Notes under the pieces: model-generated
What the model saw: only the letters and a program-made list of their open reading frames with translations
Told to the model about the DNA's origin: nothing
Database searches by the model: none
Position numbers and translations under genes: made by a program
NCBI GenBank assembly: GCA_026419775.2
Contig: JAOPGA020000152.1
Span: 1-34,165, forward strand
DNA from: Acrasis kona
Lineage: Eukaryota; Heterolobosea; Eutetramitea; Acrasida; Acrasidae
DNA: 34,165 bases
Reading direction: 5' to 3'
Part shown: positions 8,730 through 19,310 of the stretch, one piece after another
Numbering within the stretch: the first letter of the stretch is position 1
Layout of the letters: every line of letters starts with the position of its first letter

Positions 8730-11224
8730 TTATAAATAAAAATATAAAAATGATCCATAGTTAGATGAGAGGGCTGTTGTATAGTGCTGGTATTCATTTA
8801 CAATCTCTTGTACATTATGACTTTGACATTTGTTATAATTTGTTAATGCTGCTTTGAACTTAGTAATCAGAGCATACTTGACTGAACCAAAGGAATTCAT
8901 ACTTTGCACATGTGGTGGGGATTGTGGTGGCTTGTGCATGTTAAAGTACAAATTGCAGTCCTCAATCATTAATTTAACGGCTTCATCAACAGCTTCGTCA
9001 GGATATTTAATTGACACCGAGTGTTCTTTAAAGTCAACTGCACTCTGATCAATCAAATGTTTCACAATTGCAGCATTTATCAACGTTCTTGGACCACATG
9101 ATGTTGCATCAGGTTGGGAGCAAACATTGATTTTATGGCAACAGATTTCAAAACCGCCCTCTCCATTAGTCTCTAAGTCGTACCTCTGCTTGCAATATCT
9201 TACGACACGCTGAAGATTGGACAAGGCAGCCAAATCAATTGAATTAATTGTATACAAATGTATACATTTCTTAGACTTGTTTGCTTCAGCTAAGACCAAT
9301 GAATAGTGATTGGGCGTCATTACAAAGAACATGATTCGATCAAATTGTATTGACCCATCCTTATCTGGAGTGAATAAGCGTAGGAGTTGAATGTCAGGGA
9401 ACTGTGGTGTAATGTTTTCCCTAATGAATTTGTTGCAATTATTTACATTAAATACAAGGGTCTATCAAAGTTACAAAAGGCAATAAAAGAAACTCACTTT
9501 CGATTTAATCTGCCATGCTGACGGGAACCAAATTTCTGCTATTCCATTGAAGATTCCACATCCCATGCATTTATCCACACTGATTGAGGACATTTCTTCA
9601 GTCTTCAACTTGAGCGGTCCAACTTCATCTACTTTAACAGGCACTCCATCATCTTCCACAGTATTTGGCACCTGTCTATCACTCTTGTCTTTATGCCTCT
9701 TTAATAATGTTTTCGACCTCACAAATGATTTATTTTGATCCTTTAAAATCTTGATTATATCATTGATTTCATACTCAAGATTAAGCTTAGGAAGGTTTTG
9801 AGTGTCCTCAAATGTGAAAGGTACATCTTAAAATATGTAAATACAACGCAAGAATTATAAACTTAGCGGCATCTATTTTCGAAGGTTTGGTAAGAGATGG
9901 TGGAGTGGGTGTTTCTGCTTTTTGTGGTTGATTACAATTTGACCATATCGGCTTGTAAAGTCTGCCATCATCAGAGTCCTCTTCAAGAATTTTGATCATC
10001 ATAGGCATGTGATCAATTAAACGTTTTGTCGGCAGAGAAAGATTCAACACATAAGGATATTTTACAGCAAATTCATATAAGTGAATTTTTCTNTAAAACG
10101 TACGACTAGAGCAGCCTGCAATCGTATGTTAGAGCTCATTGAGTTTGAGAGCTCCTAAATCACTTTCACCCAAATCCAACGCCTTTTTAGCTTGAGGGCT
10201 AACAAATTTAATGTCGTTCTTCTCAATGTAGTCTTGATAGCATTTTCTCCATGAATGGAAGAACNAAATTGTAGCCTTAAGCTTGCTGCTGGCTATAGGA
10301 TTTGGGTCTGACAAATCTTTGGATGAACCAATGTTTTTGATAGCATTGTAATATGCACCAATCATTATGTCAGATTGAAGATTGCATTTGGTGGCGACTT
10401 GGTGTTGGGCACATATAGTGATGTATCCATATTTTTTTTTTAGAAAACAGGGATAAGCCTGAAAGTTTATTGGTAGTTTTACAACCCCCGTCAATAGTTA
10501 TTGATGAGTTACCTTACACAAAAAATTATATATACAAATCACCGGGAAGGTGATTGCTCGTGTTCACAGTTTGCCTTGTAAACACATCGAGCGGTCCAAA
10601 TGGAACGGGAATAGTGATGTATCCATAGGCTAAAATATCATAACTGCTGTCGTTTGACTCTATTGTGCTTATTTTTGATAGTAAATCTTTGGCATTATAA
10701 GCATCAGCAGTAGATTTTTGAACTGGCGCGGTAATTTGAGTCTGCAGTATTTTTATAGCCTCCTGTCTTTCGTCGATGTGGTTGTCTCCTTCTCCAGAGT
10801 TGCTGTCTTTCTCTGCCTCGTCCTCTTTCTTGGCTCCATCCTCATCGTTGTTGTTCTCCTCCTCCTCTTCTGTAATCTTTGTAGATTTTTTCTTCAAAGA
10901 TTTCTTTTCAAGATTTTGAATGTAATCTACAAAAGAGAAAACACCGTTTCCAATTTTCTCATCGCAGTCACCAAGTTTTCGAAGCTCACTTATTGCAGTT
11001 GTATCTTCATCATCAATTGCACAGTATGCTCCCTGAAGCATAACTTTGCTTATCCTGTCGAGATCTTTTTTACTTGTGCGGTTTACAAGATATGATACAA
11101 CAACCTCTGTTGAGCTGGGCCCGCATTCTTCTGTTACTTTTGTAAGTACGGCAGTGATTGTTTTGGAAAGCATAGAAATACTATCTTTCTTTGATTGGAT
11201 AGATGTCTTGTTAACGGTTGCCAT
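8730..11224 (-). CDS. Multi-exon gene with C-terminal Ulp1-type protease domain
   Basis: The start at 11224 (ATACAATGGCA) opens a helical N-terminus, then a Lys/Glu/Asp-rich linker (about residues 105-150). The exon is interrupted by a 179-bp retrocopy (10432-10610) and resumes at YGYITICAQHQ. Intron 1 is 10169-10116 (54 nt, CTCTAAC branch motif). Exon 2 begins GCSSRTF and reads YEFAVKYPYVLNL. The next junction (about 9850-9800) cannot be resolved in frame. The exon ending at 9498 joins the last exon (from 9461) over a 36-nt intron. The last exon shows NHYSLVLAE (catalytic His) and CSQPDATSCGP (Gln and Cys six apart); the usual DS is NS, so Asp is replaced by Asn. Family role: cleaving ubiquitin-like modifiers. 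The insertion has probably inactivated the gene; Ns lie at 10093 and 10265. Confidence 0.7.
9462..9497 (-). other. 36-nt intron in the protease gene
   Basis: The donor is GTGAGT, the acceptor TTGATAG, and the branch-like motif GTAAC. It joins WQIKSK to TLVFNVNNC in phase 0. Confidence 0.75.
10116..10169 (-). other. 54-nt intron in the protease gene
   Basis: The donor is GTGAAAG, the acceptor GATTGCAG, and the branch motif CTCTAAC. It removes a stop and keeps phase 1. Confidence 0.7.
10432..10610 (-). mobile_element. Polyadenylated retrocopy with 17-bp target duplication
   Basis: Seventeen bases, ATAGTGATGTATCCATA, occur at 10415-10431 and 10611-10627. On the minus strand the 179-bp insert ends with AATAAA, about 25 bases later CTGTTTTCT, then a run of nine A next to the target duplication. 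It is therefore a reverse-transcribed transcript end, presumably mobilised by a LINE. It splits the codons for YGYITI in the protease gene. Most of it matches 485-594 plus 1196-1230; the first 30 bases (minus-strand sense) match nothing else seen in the window. Confidence 0.82.
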
Positions 11225-11931
11225 TGTATATTATTGTGATTAGTGTTTGTGTGCTAGTGTGCTAGGTTGTTTGTAAAATTACGCGCTTCGATAACAAAGT
11301 GCAGCCTTCAGCCATACAAACAACCCACTCGAAGAGACAAAAATCAAACAACGCTTTTAAGAGAAATGAGGATGATGTCAATTGTTAAACTTTAGATTTT
11401 AAGTCCATCGGTGACAACACGACAGACATAATTTTTTATTACCAACTGAACTTACCCGGACGATCAACCTTACCAGTTTCAATACACTGTTTCAAGAGAA
11501 GCGACTATTTTATACGATGACATACATAGTTTCTCTTTGATAAATGTTAACTTTAAATAGATGTAGACATTCTAGAGGGACGATTAATCATGATAGCGAC
11601 ATAATGACCACTTTATTTCTTTTTTGATACATACTAGACATCAGTTGAATTCTAGCGTTACAAAATTAAGTCATTTAGCAACTTGATACCTTTCATACCA
11701 AGGAAGCGCAATGTACGAGCTTCTATAGTATTGTAGCATATAATTAGAATATAAGCAAGCTGGTTTGCAGAAGAGGTGTTACTTGGTGTTCAATACAAAC
11801 GTCTCTAGATTTTACAAGAACAAATAGGTTTCAATTATTTGATTGAACGTTAGTGGCACCGGTGCCTATCAAATTTTAATTACATGTTATACAATTAAAT
11901 AATAATTCCAAAAAATGAATACATTTATTAC
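11225..11931. other. Non-coding right subterminal region of the element
   Basis: This is the upstream region of the protease gene and the inner flank of the right terminal repeat. I see no reading frame of note and no clear promoter element. Confidence 0.5.
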
Positions 11932-11959
11932 TTTCAATGTATGTGTTAAAGTATCTACC
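11932..11959 (-). repeat. Right terminal inverted repeat of the 8054-11959 element
   Basis: It is the perfect inverted partner of 8054-8081 and is followed directly by the 9-bp duplication GTTGTTGCC. Confidence 0.85.
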
Positions 11960-12002
11960 GTTGTTGCCTCATGTGCTTGTCAGTTTCCAAATCAAAAGTT
12001 GA

Positions 12003-12991
12003 CCAACACTTTACAAGGAATCAAAACTTTTGTCTCTTATAATCAACTCAACACACCTTTTCAAATGGGTAATTGGCAAATACAAGGATGAGAAGGTTAT
12101 CCAGCACTGGAGGAATCTTTATGTGAAGGAACAACACCCAACTGTTGTAGTCCACCTTAAAAAGGGAATGGATGTTAAAAAGATCATTGGAAACCACATC
12201 ATTTGTCAGACGGAAGTAACATGCGCGGTCGGGACGAATATTGTGAAAACCAACGGTCATGCGGCGAACACTCCTTGGGAAGGCCTAAAATTCTTCATCA
12301 AGAAAGGATACTCGAGCACCCTTAGAGCCAGGAAACACAGAGTCCAGAAAGAATTGTCAGCAAGATTTAAAACACCCGTAACTATCGATGTGAAGAATTT
12401 GGCATCCGCAAAAGGCAATGCCTATTGTTTTGTGGTAATCACAGTCCTCTCCAAAGAGCAAGAGATACCGATAAGTTCTTCACTCGAGGAAATTGAGGTG
12501 GACGGTTTCATCCTAGACCCGTTCAAGCCGTATAAAAAATCTTTGTCGGGTCAAGCAACATCCAACAGCTCCCCCAACCAGTCAACAACGCCACTACCAC
12601 CAGCATCGACAACCTCACAAACCAAATCAAATTGATGGCCACAAACATTTCGGAATGTAAGGAGCAGATTAAAATAATCGCGGTAAGACAAGATGATTTT
12701 GAGATCGCCCAAAAGGAAGACCACGATGCGATCCATGCATTAAGAGAGGATGTCAGCGAATCCAAATTGGACATAAAAGCCATCCTGAAGTTACTAATGG
12801 ACCGGCAGAGTACCGAGGTTGCAGCACTTCCAAAAAATTTGGCGAGCTCGAAAAGGAAGGCAAGCAAAGTTGTTGACATCTCGTCGCCAAAGAAGCTAAA
12901 AGGGGGCAACAGACTCTTGGTTGGAGGAAAGATAAAAATGACATGGACTGTGAGAGTTAAAGTGTACACAGTGTTAGGAATAAGCCGCTAG
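12003..12991 (+). CDS. Unknown protein ending in coiled coil, possibly ORF1-like
   Basis: An open frame starts after a TGA (12000-12002) without an early ATG, so the 5' end is missing or lies in an upstream exon. The first part (to 12635) has a mixed alpha/beta look (TPVTIDVKNLASAKGNAYCF) and ends in a Ser/Thr/Pro-rich tail. A second, overlapping frame, opening about 12540, reads TSIDNLTNQIKLMATNISEC, then a probable coiled coil and a basic tail (SSKRKASKVVDISSPKKLKG), stopping at 12991. The two frames look like one protein joined by a frameshift or tiny intron near 12550. The stop lies inside an (AAAT)n-tailed repeat, so this may be ORF1 of a non-LTR retrotransposon; that is inference. The family is not recognised. 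Confidence 0.45.
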
Positions 12992-13043
12992 TCGCGTCCA
13001 AACACTTTAATTGGGCTACGGCTCCATACAAATAAATAAATTA
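12971..13043 (+). repeat. 3' end of an (AAAT)n-tailed repeat
   Basis: GTGTTAGGAATAAGCCGCTA and the following bases to CTCCATACAAATAAATAAAT match the reverse complement of 34151-34072. Both copies end in AAAT repeats, as non-LTR retrotransposon or SINE 3' ends often do. The stop codon of the preceding gene (TAG in CGCTAG) lies inside the conserved part. Confidence 0.65.
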
Positions 13044-13247
13044 TTGTTTGATATAAAGAGCATTTATTTACAAAGACAATTTAACTGATTATTACGATTG
13101 TCTAGTAGAGTTCAGATCAGTGTTTGGTGAGGCTACGGTGGAGTTTTTCTTTTTTAACAATTTCTTTTTCACTAAGATGAACAATTTTTAACATGTTATG
13201 CATTCCAATATATAAAAAAGTATCCATTGCCTTGTCCAATTTCTGAT

Positions 13248-13442
13248 CTAAAACCCTTTCCCTTTCAAATGATGATAAATGTCACCATCTTTTATAATTT
13301 TATCCCAATCTCCGTTATATTCACAATGTTTCTTAATCAAAAGTTTGGAGCGCCAGCCACTTATTCTCTGTATAGGTTCCGCTTCGGTTTCATAATCTGT
13401 ATCAGTATAGTTACAGGTTTTGTAATCTGAAGGTTCATCCAT
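13248..13442 (-). CDS. Small protein, possible Myb/SANT-like fragment
   Basis: It is 64 codons long with a good start context (TTTACAATGGATG, ATG at 13442). The stretch IKKHCEYNGDWDKIIKD resembles the middle of a Myb/SANT helix set (W-x2-I after a glycine turn), and a Trp lies about 19 residues before. Harbinger elements commonly encode a separate Myb-like DNA-binding protein, and a Harbinger-like transposase pseudogene lies 350 bases away. It is too short for a complete domain; it may be one exon or unrelated. Confidence 0.35.
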   Translation of the reverse strand: MDEPSDYKTCNYTDTDYETEAEPIQRISGWRSKLLIKKHCEYNGDWDKIIKDGDIYHHLKGKGF

Positions 13443-13535
13443 TGTAAACAACAATTTTGACACAACAAAGAAATAGAAAACAGTTAATCACAAGAATGGA
13501 TGAAGCTTTAAAAAGAAACAAGAGGAAACATTTGT

Positions 13536-13691
13536 TACCCTTTTACTAACAAGACTGTATTAGACAAAATGCAGCGTTTCAGCGCATTGCAATTTATTGC
13601 AATCATATACAACTTTCCCGTTACATGGGTGGTTTTAGTAAATTTTACTTTTGAAAACATCAGTTTATATGAGCGGAAATGCTCGCGAACA
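13536..13691 (-). repeat. 155-bp repeat, inverted copy of 20034-20190
   Basis: The match to the reverse complement of 20034-20190 is nearly perfect from TTACCCTT through CTCGCGAACA, with only three or so substitutions visible. Scraps of the same sequence occur at 5533-5585. It is not bounded by obvious inverted termini of its own. Confidence 0.8.
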
Positions 13692-13784
13692 TATTAGTTC
13701 TATGGAAATATAATACTAAAGCTTTTGTATTTTAACAACATCATTCAAAATTGCTTGTACATGTGTATGCTAATCTTAGCAAAA

Positions 13785-14795
13785 ATGCAACGAATGTTGT
13801 CAATAGACTTTGGAAAGGCAATGACTGTTCGAGGACTCTCAACAAATTTTGGTTTGGGAAAAGGCAGAGTTAAAACAAGAAGAAAGAAGCTGATTTGTAG
13901 GAACAAATATGAAGAACTTGATGATGAAGCACTTAAGAACCTTACGAATGTCTATAAGGATGACTTCAATCAAATACTCGACCATTTAACTCGGACTTGG
14001 ACAGACTTTGAACAATCTAAAATACCAAAGTATGGGTTGATCTTTTTATTCTACTAACAGTCAAAGAAATGTTCCACTAGAAGATGGATTAGTAATCTTT
14101 TTCAACTGGGTTGCTCATTATAATAATGAAAAAACTATGATGGACACTTTTGGGGTTTCATCTTTTACCATCTCTGTTTATTACGGGAGTATATAAACCA
14201 CCTAATAGATTACATGCAATCATTTGTACCTAACAAACCTGATGCAAATATTCCTACATCACAGTACTCAGAACTAATCTTCTTAGTCATTGATGGAACT
14301 ATTCATCCAATTCAAAAACCAACGTATGAGCAACATCTCTTTTACAGAGGCGATAAGAAATGCCATTTTACACAAACGCAGTTAGTAGCCGATATGAACG
14401 GTAAAATTATTGCATTTGATACATTTATTCTTGGCCACATTCATGACTCCACAGCTGCTAGAAAAAATGAACATTTTGAAAATGTTGCAGGTGAGAGCTT
14501 TATATTAGGTGATCCTGGTTTCAATGGTGTTGATTATGTTGTTGCAGGATTAAAGAAAACTTCATGCACAACTGCCGAGCATTAAGAATTCTTTAAAGTG
14601 ACAAGAAATGAACAAAGGATTGTAGAGCACGTTAATCAACGTTTCAAGTGTTTCAAAGCAATCTCAACGGAAACAATTTTTCACCATAATTTGAAACTAC
14701 AAACAGGCTTAATCATTATTAGCATCAGACTATATAATTTGAGACTTGGGAAAGGAGATTTCGCTCCAAGAGATTCATACTGCGGAAAAGAGTAA
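13785..14795 (+). pseudogene. Harbinger/IS5-like DDE transposase (DDE_Tnp_4 type), broken
   Basis: The N-terminal part has a helix-rich region (KYEELDDEALKNLTNVYKDD). After a frame change near 14050, WVAHYNNEKTMMDTFGVSS resembles the helix-turn-helix of the family; another frame change near 14180 leads to the catalytic part. The triad is visible: Asp in FLVIDGTIHP, Asp in ILGDPGFNGVD and Glu in RIVEHVNQRFKCF. A TAA at 14583-14585 interrupts the frame between the second Asp and the Glu, and the coding sequence continues in the same frame to 14795. At least two frameshifts and one stop make it inactive. I found no convincing terminal repeats. Confidence 0.7.
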
Positions 14796-15605
14796 TGATA
14801 CAGAGAATGTAATAAATGTGCTATTTTATCAAAAACATCTTTCGTGCAATGTCCGTTAGGCCTCTATAGGCATGGGTAATGCTGCCTTTACCTACTACAC
14901 ATGTATACTTCATGCCACAATTACCTGAAAAGAATTAGTGTCTATTTTGTGAGATAATAATTCACACCAATCGACCAGATGTTCAATCCCGCATAATACA
15001 TCCATCCCTCGCAACGGCGACTTAAACCTTCTTTTAAGACTATGACAAAGCTGTCTTAATTAATGTATTGTAAGGGATAGTTGACTATATTGCGATTGGA
15101 TAATTGAAATTTTTCAATCTAAAAATTTTGTGAAAAAACAAGATCATGCCATCTTGAAAGACATAAGCGACTAGGCTGTACAATCTTTGTACGACCAGCC
15201 TTATACAAAACATCAACAGACCTCTCTATATGCAGCCACATCTGTACATATCAACATTGTGGAGTTTCAATTCATACTTTGCATAGAGATGTGCAATAAT
15301 GTACAAGCTGTATCATTTCGGGTAACGTCTCAAACTGTATGGTTCTAATCACATTTATCGTGACATTAACACATACTACGCACCTACTTTCACTCAATCT
15401 ACGGTACTATCGTAACATCAACAACATCTTTAGCTTTCGCATTATTATCATTGACGATTTCGAGCGTTTTGGCTTTGTGTTTTGTACTTTGTACTTTGTA
15501 CTAGTAATAAAATTGTACTTCTTAACTAATAAATTTGTACTTCATACTTTTAATTGATTCTAACTTGTACAAACTACAATTTACAATTATTTTGCTCCCC
15601 CACGT
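14796..15605. other. Non-coding stretch with a short tandem repeat
   Basis: No gene is visible. Around 15479-15550 the heptamer TTGTACT recurs at least five times, three of them in direct tandem. The rest shows no structure that I can support. Confidence 0.5.
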
Positions 15606-16900
15606 AAATCCCTTAAAATGCTCGAATATACGTATTCGGAGTTTTCGACCCTCGCTTTTCAACTTCATCTTAGGGTCAGTGAGAGTTGATTCTTAAATTC
15701 CCAATACGATTATCTGAGCTTCTTAAGCATAATGGCTCATGTAAAAATCAAAAATAAAAAAGTTTGGGTTTGTGTCAAAATCAAATTTTTAATTTCTTTT
15801 TGTGGAACATAGGTTAAGACGCTCAAATATTCGTATCGGGAGTTGTCGTTGTTGAAGTTTCAACAATACCTTAGAATCAAGGAAAGTCGATTTGTTAAAA
15901 AGCTTAATTATACGTATCTGGAATTTTCGTCCCTAGTTTTTCTACTTCACCTATGGGTCACAGAAGTCGATTCTTAAACTCCCGATACGGATATTTGATC
16001 ATTTTAAGCGATCTAGCTTCTAAATAAATCGAAAATCGTTAAGCTTGGGATTGGGACTATTTTTTATTTTTTATTTTTTCTAGAGCAATCATGCATAAAA
16101 AGGTCAAATATACGTATCGGAGTTTACTTTCAAAGTGATTAAAGTGAAGTTAAACTCCGAATACGTATATTTAAGCATTCTGACCTATATTAATTAAAAT
16201 ATAAAATCGGTTTTGTCACAAACCCAAACTTTTTGATTTTTGGTATTTTCATGAGATATTATGCTTAAGAAGCTCAGATATTCATATCGGGAATTTAAGA
16301 ATCAACTCTCACTGACTCATAGGTGAAGTTGAAAAGCGAGGGACGAAAACTCCGAATACGTATATTCGAGCAAATTGATATATATTTTTCGAGAAAAAAA
16401 TTAAAATTTAATTTCGAATTAAACCAAAGTTTTTCGATTTTTAATTTTTTCTTATGCTAGTACGCTTAATAAGCTCAAATATTCATATCGAGAATATTAA
16501 AATTGACCTATGTTAACTTATGCTGAAGTCGAAAAGCTAATAATATAAACTCTGTATACGCATATTTGAGCATTCTGACCTATGTTACTCAAGAAAAAAA
16601 TTAAAAATCAGTTCCGACATAAACCCATTATTAACGATTTTTGATTTTTTTTCTGAGCTATTATGCTTAAAAAGCTCAAATATTCGTATCGGGAATTTAT
16701 GAATCTACCCTCACTGACTCTAAGGTGAAGTTGAAAAGCTAGCAACAGAAACTCCAGATACGCATATTAAAGCATTATGACTTATATTCCATCAGGAAAA
16801 AATCAAAAATTAATTTCGACCCAATCCCAAGTTATTTGTAATGTTGCTCAAGATGCTTCAAAATTCATATAAGGAATAATGACCCAATCGCTTTTTATCA
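15606..16900. repeat. Satellite-like array, about 200-bp period, inverted halves
   Basis: On the right (about 16260, 16465, 16670) a unit recurs every 200-205 bases in the same orientation: a start like AAGCTCAAATATTCGTATCGG, a middle GGTGAAGTTGAAAAGC, then CTCCGAATACGTATATT. On the left (about 15610-16020) the same unit runs in the opposite orientation. The switch lies near 16090-16170, where two copies of the outer motif face each other across about 30 bases. Each unit also has inverted ends (CTCAAATATTCGTATC against GAATACGTATATTTGAG). Units are diverged. There is no coding potential. Confidence 0.8.
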
Positions 16901-17340
16901 AAAAACATTAGCTTAGGGGGTTTATTGAAAGTCTATGGATTTTATAGCTCAGCCGTCAAAACTAACTACTATATAAGCTTGATTGAACTGCTATATGTTT
17001 AATAAAGACCCAACAAAAGTTAGTATATTAAAAACAAGAGCCTGTCGCATTGAAGGCTTAGCAAGTACATTAAGGACAAACAACAGTCTATCTTAGTACT
17101 CTTGAAAAAAGAAACTGATATATATATGTTATGTACGTACCTTAATAAAGTTTACATACATACAATTTTATTTCTCTCACTTAAAAACAAACTATGCAAC
17201 ATGAAATTTGACGATTATATGCTATACATAATACCAACAAATCATAAAACATGTTTTGTAAGGAAAATATACAAAAACATTCGAGATAATTCAGAAATAA
17301 ATGCTTTAAACATAATTGACTTTATTTTGACATTTTATGT
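16901..17340. other. AT-rich stretch without a supported gene
   Basis: An open frame at 17102-17407 (+) lacks an ATG start and has AT-driven composition; it overlaps the 3' end of the transposase pseudogene on the other strand. I do not support it. Confidence 0.5.
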
Positions 17341-19263
17341 TCATTGGTCTTTGTCTTCTTCTTCATGGTCCTCTTTCACATTCTTGAAGTATATTTCATT
17401 CTTATAGAGTGCTGTCATCATTGCTCTCTTGTCCTCATGTGTTTTTTAAGAGCATATCTCCAAGTTGTTATGGTGGGTGGCATTAATTTTAAACCAATCG
17501 CTAAATGCAGGTATTATGCAGGTGCGACCAATTACAGATGTATCATTTGTTAATTTAACATATATCTCCTTAGGATGTGCTCCATCTAGATTATTTGCTA
17601 TTACAGATGGGTATAAGGTAACTAATGCACACACATCAGCAATCTGCTCATTTTTGTAGTTGTGTTGGTAAGCTCATGGTCTGTTATCCTCATGTGAGCA
17701 TATAAACTTAATTTAAAAGGTCTGTCAAACACTTTAACTAGAGCCTTCCATTTTGTTTTATCTTGACTGCGAACAAACACATCAACAATACCACACATCT
17801 GAGTAGATCCTTCATTAAATAAAATGCAAAATGACTTCCTTAAGTATGACGTCTTCTTATCAGAATCAATTCTCAGCCTATTGTTGATTTCAATAGAGTA
17901 AAACATGTAATCAGTGTCTATAATTCCATGATGGCGGTACTTCAATCTTTTGCTAGCAGATAAATCGGATAACTGAGCCTCGTTACTGCTTCTATATAAA
18001 CAACCTTCAATACTCTTAACATATGACCACATCTTCTTGATTGTGTGTTCGTACAGTCCAACATCAACTAAAGTTTGATAAAAAGGGTGACCAGGTGTCA
18101 TTGGGTTGTTGTTTAAATCCATCTGTAACTGCAATTCATGAGCATTTAAATACCCATCAAATATCAACTTTATATGTTTTAGAATAACAATATCAACATT
18201 ATTTAAGATTGGTGCTAAAAATGTACCACCATGCTTTAAAAAGCTACTGATCTGTAAACCATTCATATATAGTTCCTTTTTGGGATCTGGTTGATCAATA
18301 TACAAACTATTATCTTGTAATTTTTTTAAAACATCAATAAATTTCTATAATGTGGAAAACTTTTTGCATACATTTTTCTATTGCAGAAAATTGCGACTTG
18401 CTTCTGGATTTGTTTGTAATTACACCAAATATCAAAGTACTCTGAGCTTGACATGGAGGAAATCAATTTTAATGCTGACATTGTAAGTTCCAAATTCTCC
18501 CAAATCTAATTTCAAAACACAGAAGTTTTCTAATTTTGTTGCTTTGATTCAACCTGTTCAATCAATAAACATGCCACAAGTTTTAAATGTACATATGCAA
18601 AATATACAAAAGAAAAATTTGGTAAGCTCAGGGCAACACTTTTCCAATAGAGCATAATAGTCATTCATAATTACTAACTCATACTGTAATAACACATCAA
18701 ATAGTGTTATATATTTGTATAGTTCAGCTAATACTGAAAATATGTACATTACTAGATTTTCATTGCTATCAGCACCTTTTAATATCATTATAGGGATATG
18801 ATAATCTCTATCTTATAAACCAATTATTGGTGAATTTATGACAGACAAACACATATGAACAAATCCCTTAGCAGAACCATCAAATGAAGCTTTGATAATT
18901 ACACGTGTACCATTTGGCACACCTGCAATATTTTTTAAAAAGTGGACAACTTTAATTGGATCTAGTTTTGTGCACACACTATCACTCTCAATATTAAACA
19001 AGTTCTTTGTTTAGATTTGTTCAATGTTTGTTGAGTAATTTAAGGGACACCATTACATATCTTAAATATGTATGGAATTTATGAAGCACAATATATGTCC
19101 TTGAGGATATTAACTGTTCATCATTAACCCCTACAATATCATAGGAGAGACCCGGGAAAACTTTGTTTTGTAATGACCAATATGGGTTTGTATTATAAAA
19201 AAGTACTATTAGTCTATATTTAATTCTACTATTTTGAGGATAGTCCCGACAATTACAACCCAA
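17341..19263 (-). pseudogene. tnp2/Plavaka-like transposase, degenerate
   Basis: Minus-strand blocks in order: GLSYDIVGVNDEQLISSRTY (19263-19021); VIIKASFDGSAKGFVHM then, after an in-frame TAA, DYHIPIMILKGADSNENLV (19001-18558), which resembles the tnp2 segment around the first catalytic Asp and the IPL stretch; then a C-terminal part (18305-17622) with GHPFYQTLVDVGLYEHTIKK and IIDTDYMFYSIEINN. A frame change near 17640 leads to CALVTLYPSVIANNLDGAHP, and after one more stop an acidic tail (KEDHEEEDKDQ) ends at 17341, followed by AATAAA. The middle, including the zinc-binding and HxxH region seen in the 24667 gene, is missing. It is a dead relative of that gene. The family call rests on motif order. 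Confidence 0.6.
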
Positions 19264-19310
19264 ACAAATTATGACACTTCATCAACAATCTCAATAACAC
19301 TTTGTCGACT

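Larger units (their letters stand above)
8054..11959. mobile_element. Mutator-like element carrying a Ulp1 protease gene
   Basis: The termini are perfect 28-bp inverted repeats (8054-8081 and 11932-11959, starting GGTAGATACTTTAACACAT). The element is flanked by identical 9-bp direct repeats GTTGTTGCC (8045-8053 and 11960-11968). A 9-bp duplication is typical of Mutator-like elements. The only gene inside is the spliced protease gene on the minus strand; no transposase is visible, so it is probably non-autonomous. This parallels the Kaonashi Mutator-like elements of plants, which carry Ulp1-like genes, but the likeness is in organisation only. The remaining sequence (8082-8729 and 11225-11931) is non-coding subterminal DNA. 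Confidence 0.8.

Noticed and set aside
10432-10610. Retrocopy showing exact intron removal relative to 485-1230
   Set aside because: The missing segment is not bounded by GT and AG at the junction; microhomology TCGG fits a deletion or template jump better.
14975-15000. tRNA-like B box
   Set aside because: GATGTTCAATCCC resembles one loosely, but no matching A box, acceptor stem or cloverleaf could be drawn.
17102-17407. 101-residue plus-strand frame
   Set aside because: It lacks an ATG, is AT-driven and overlaps the transposase pseudogene's 3' end.
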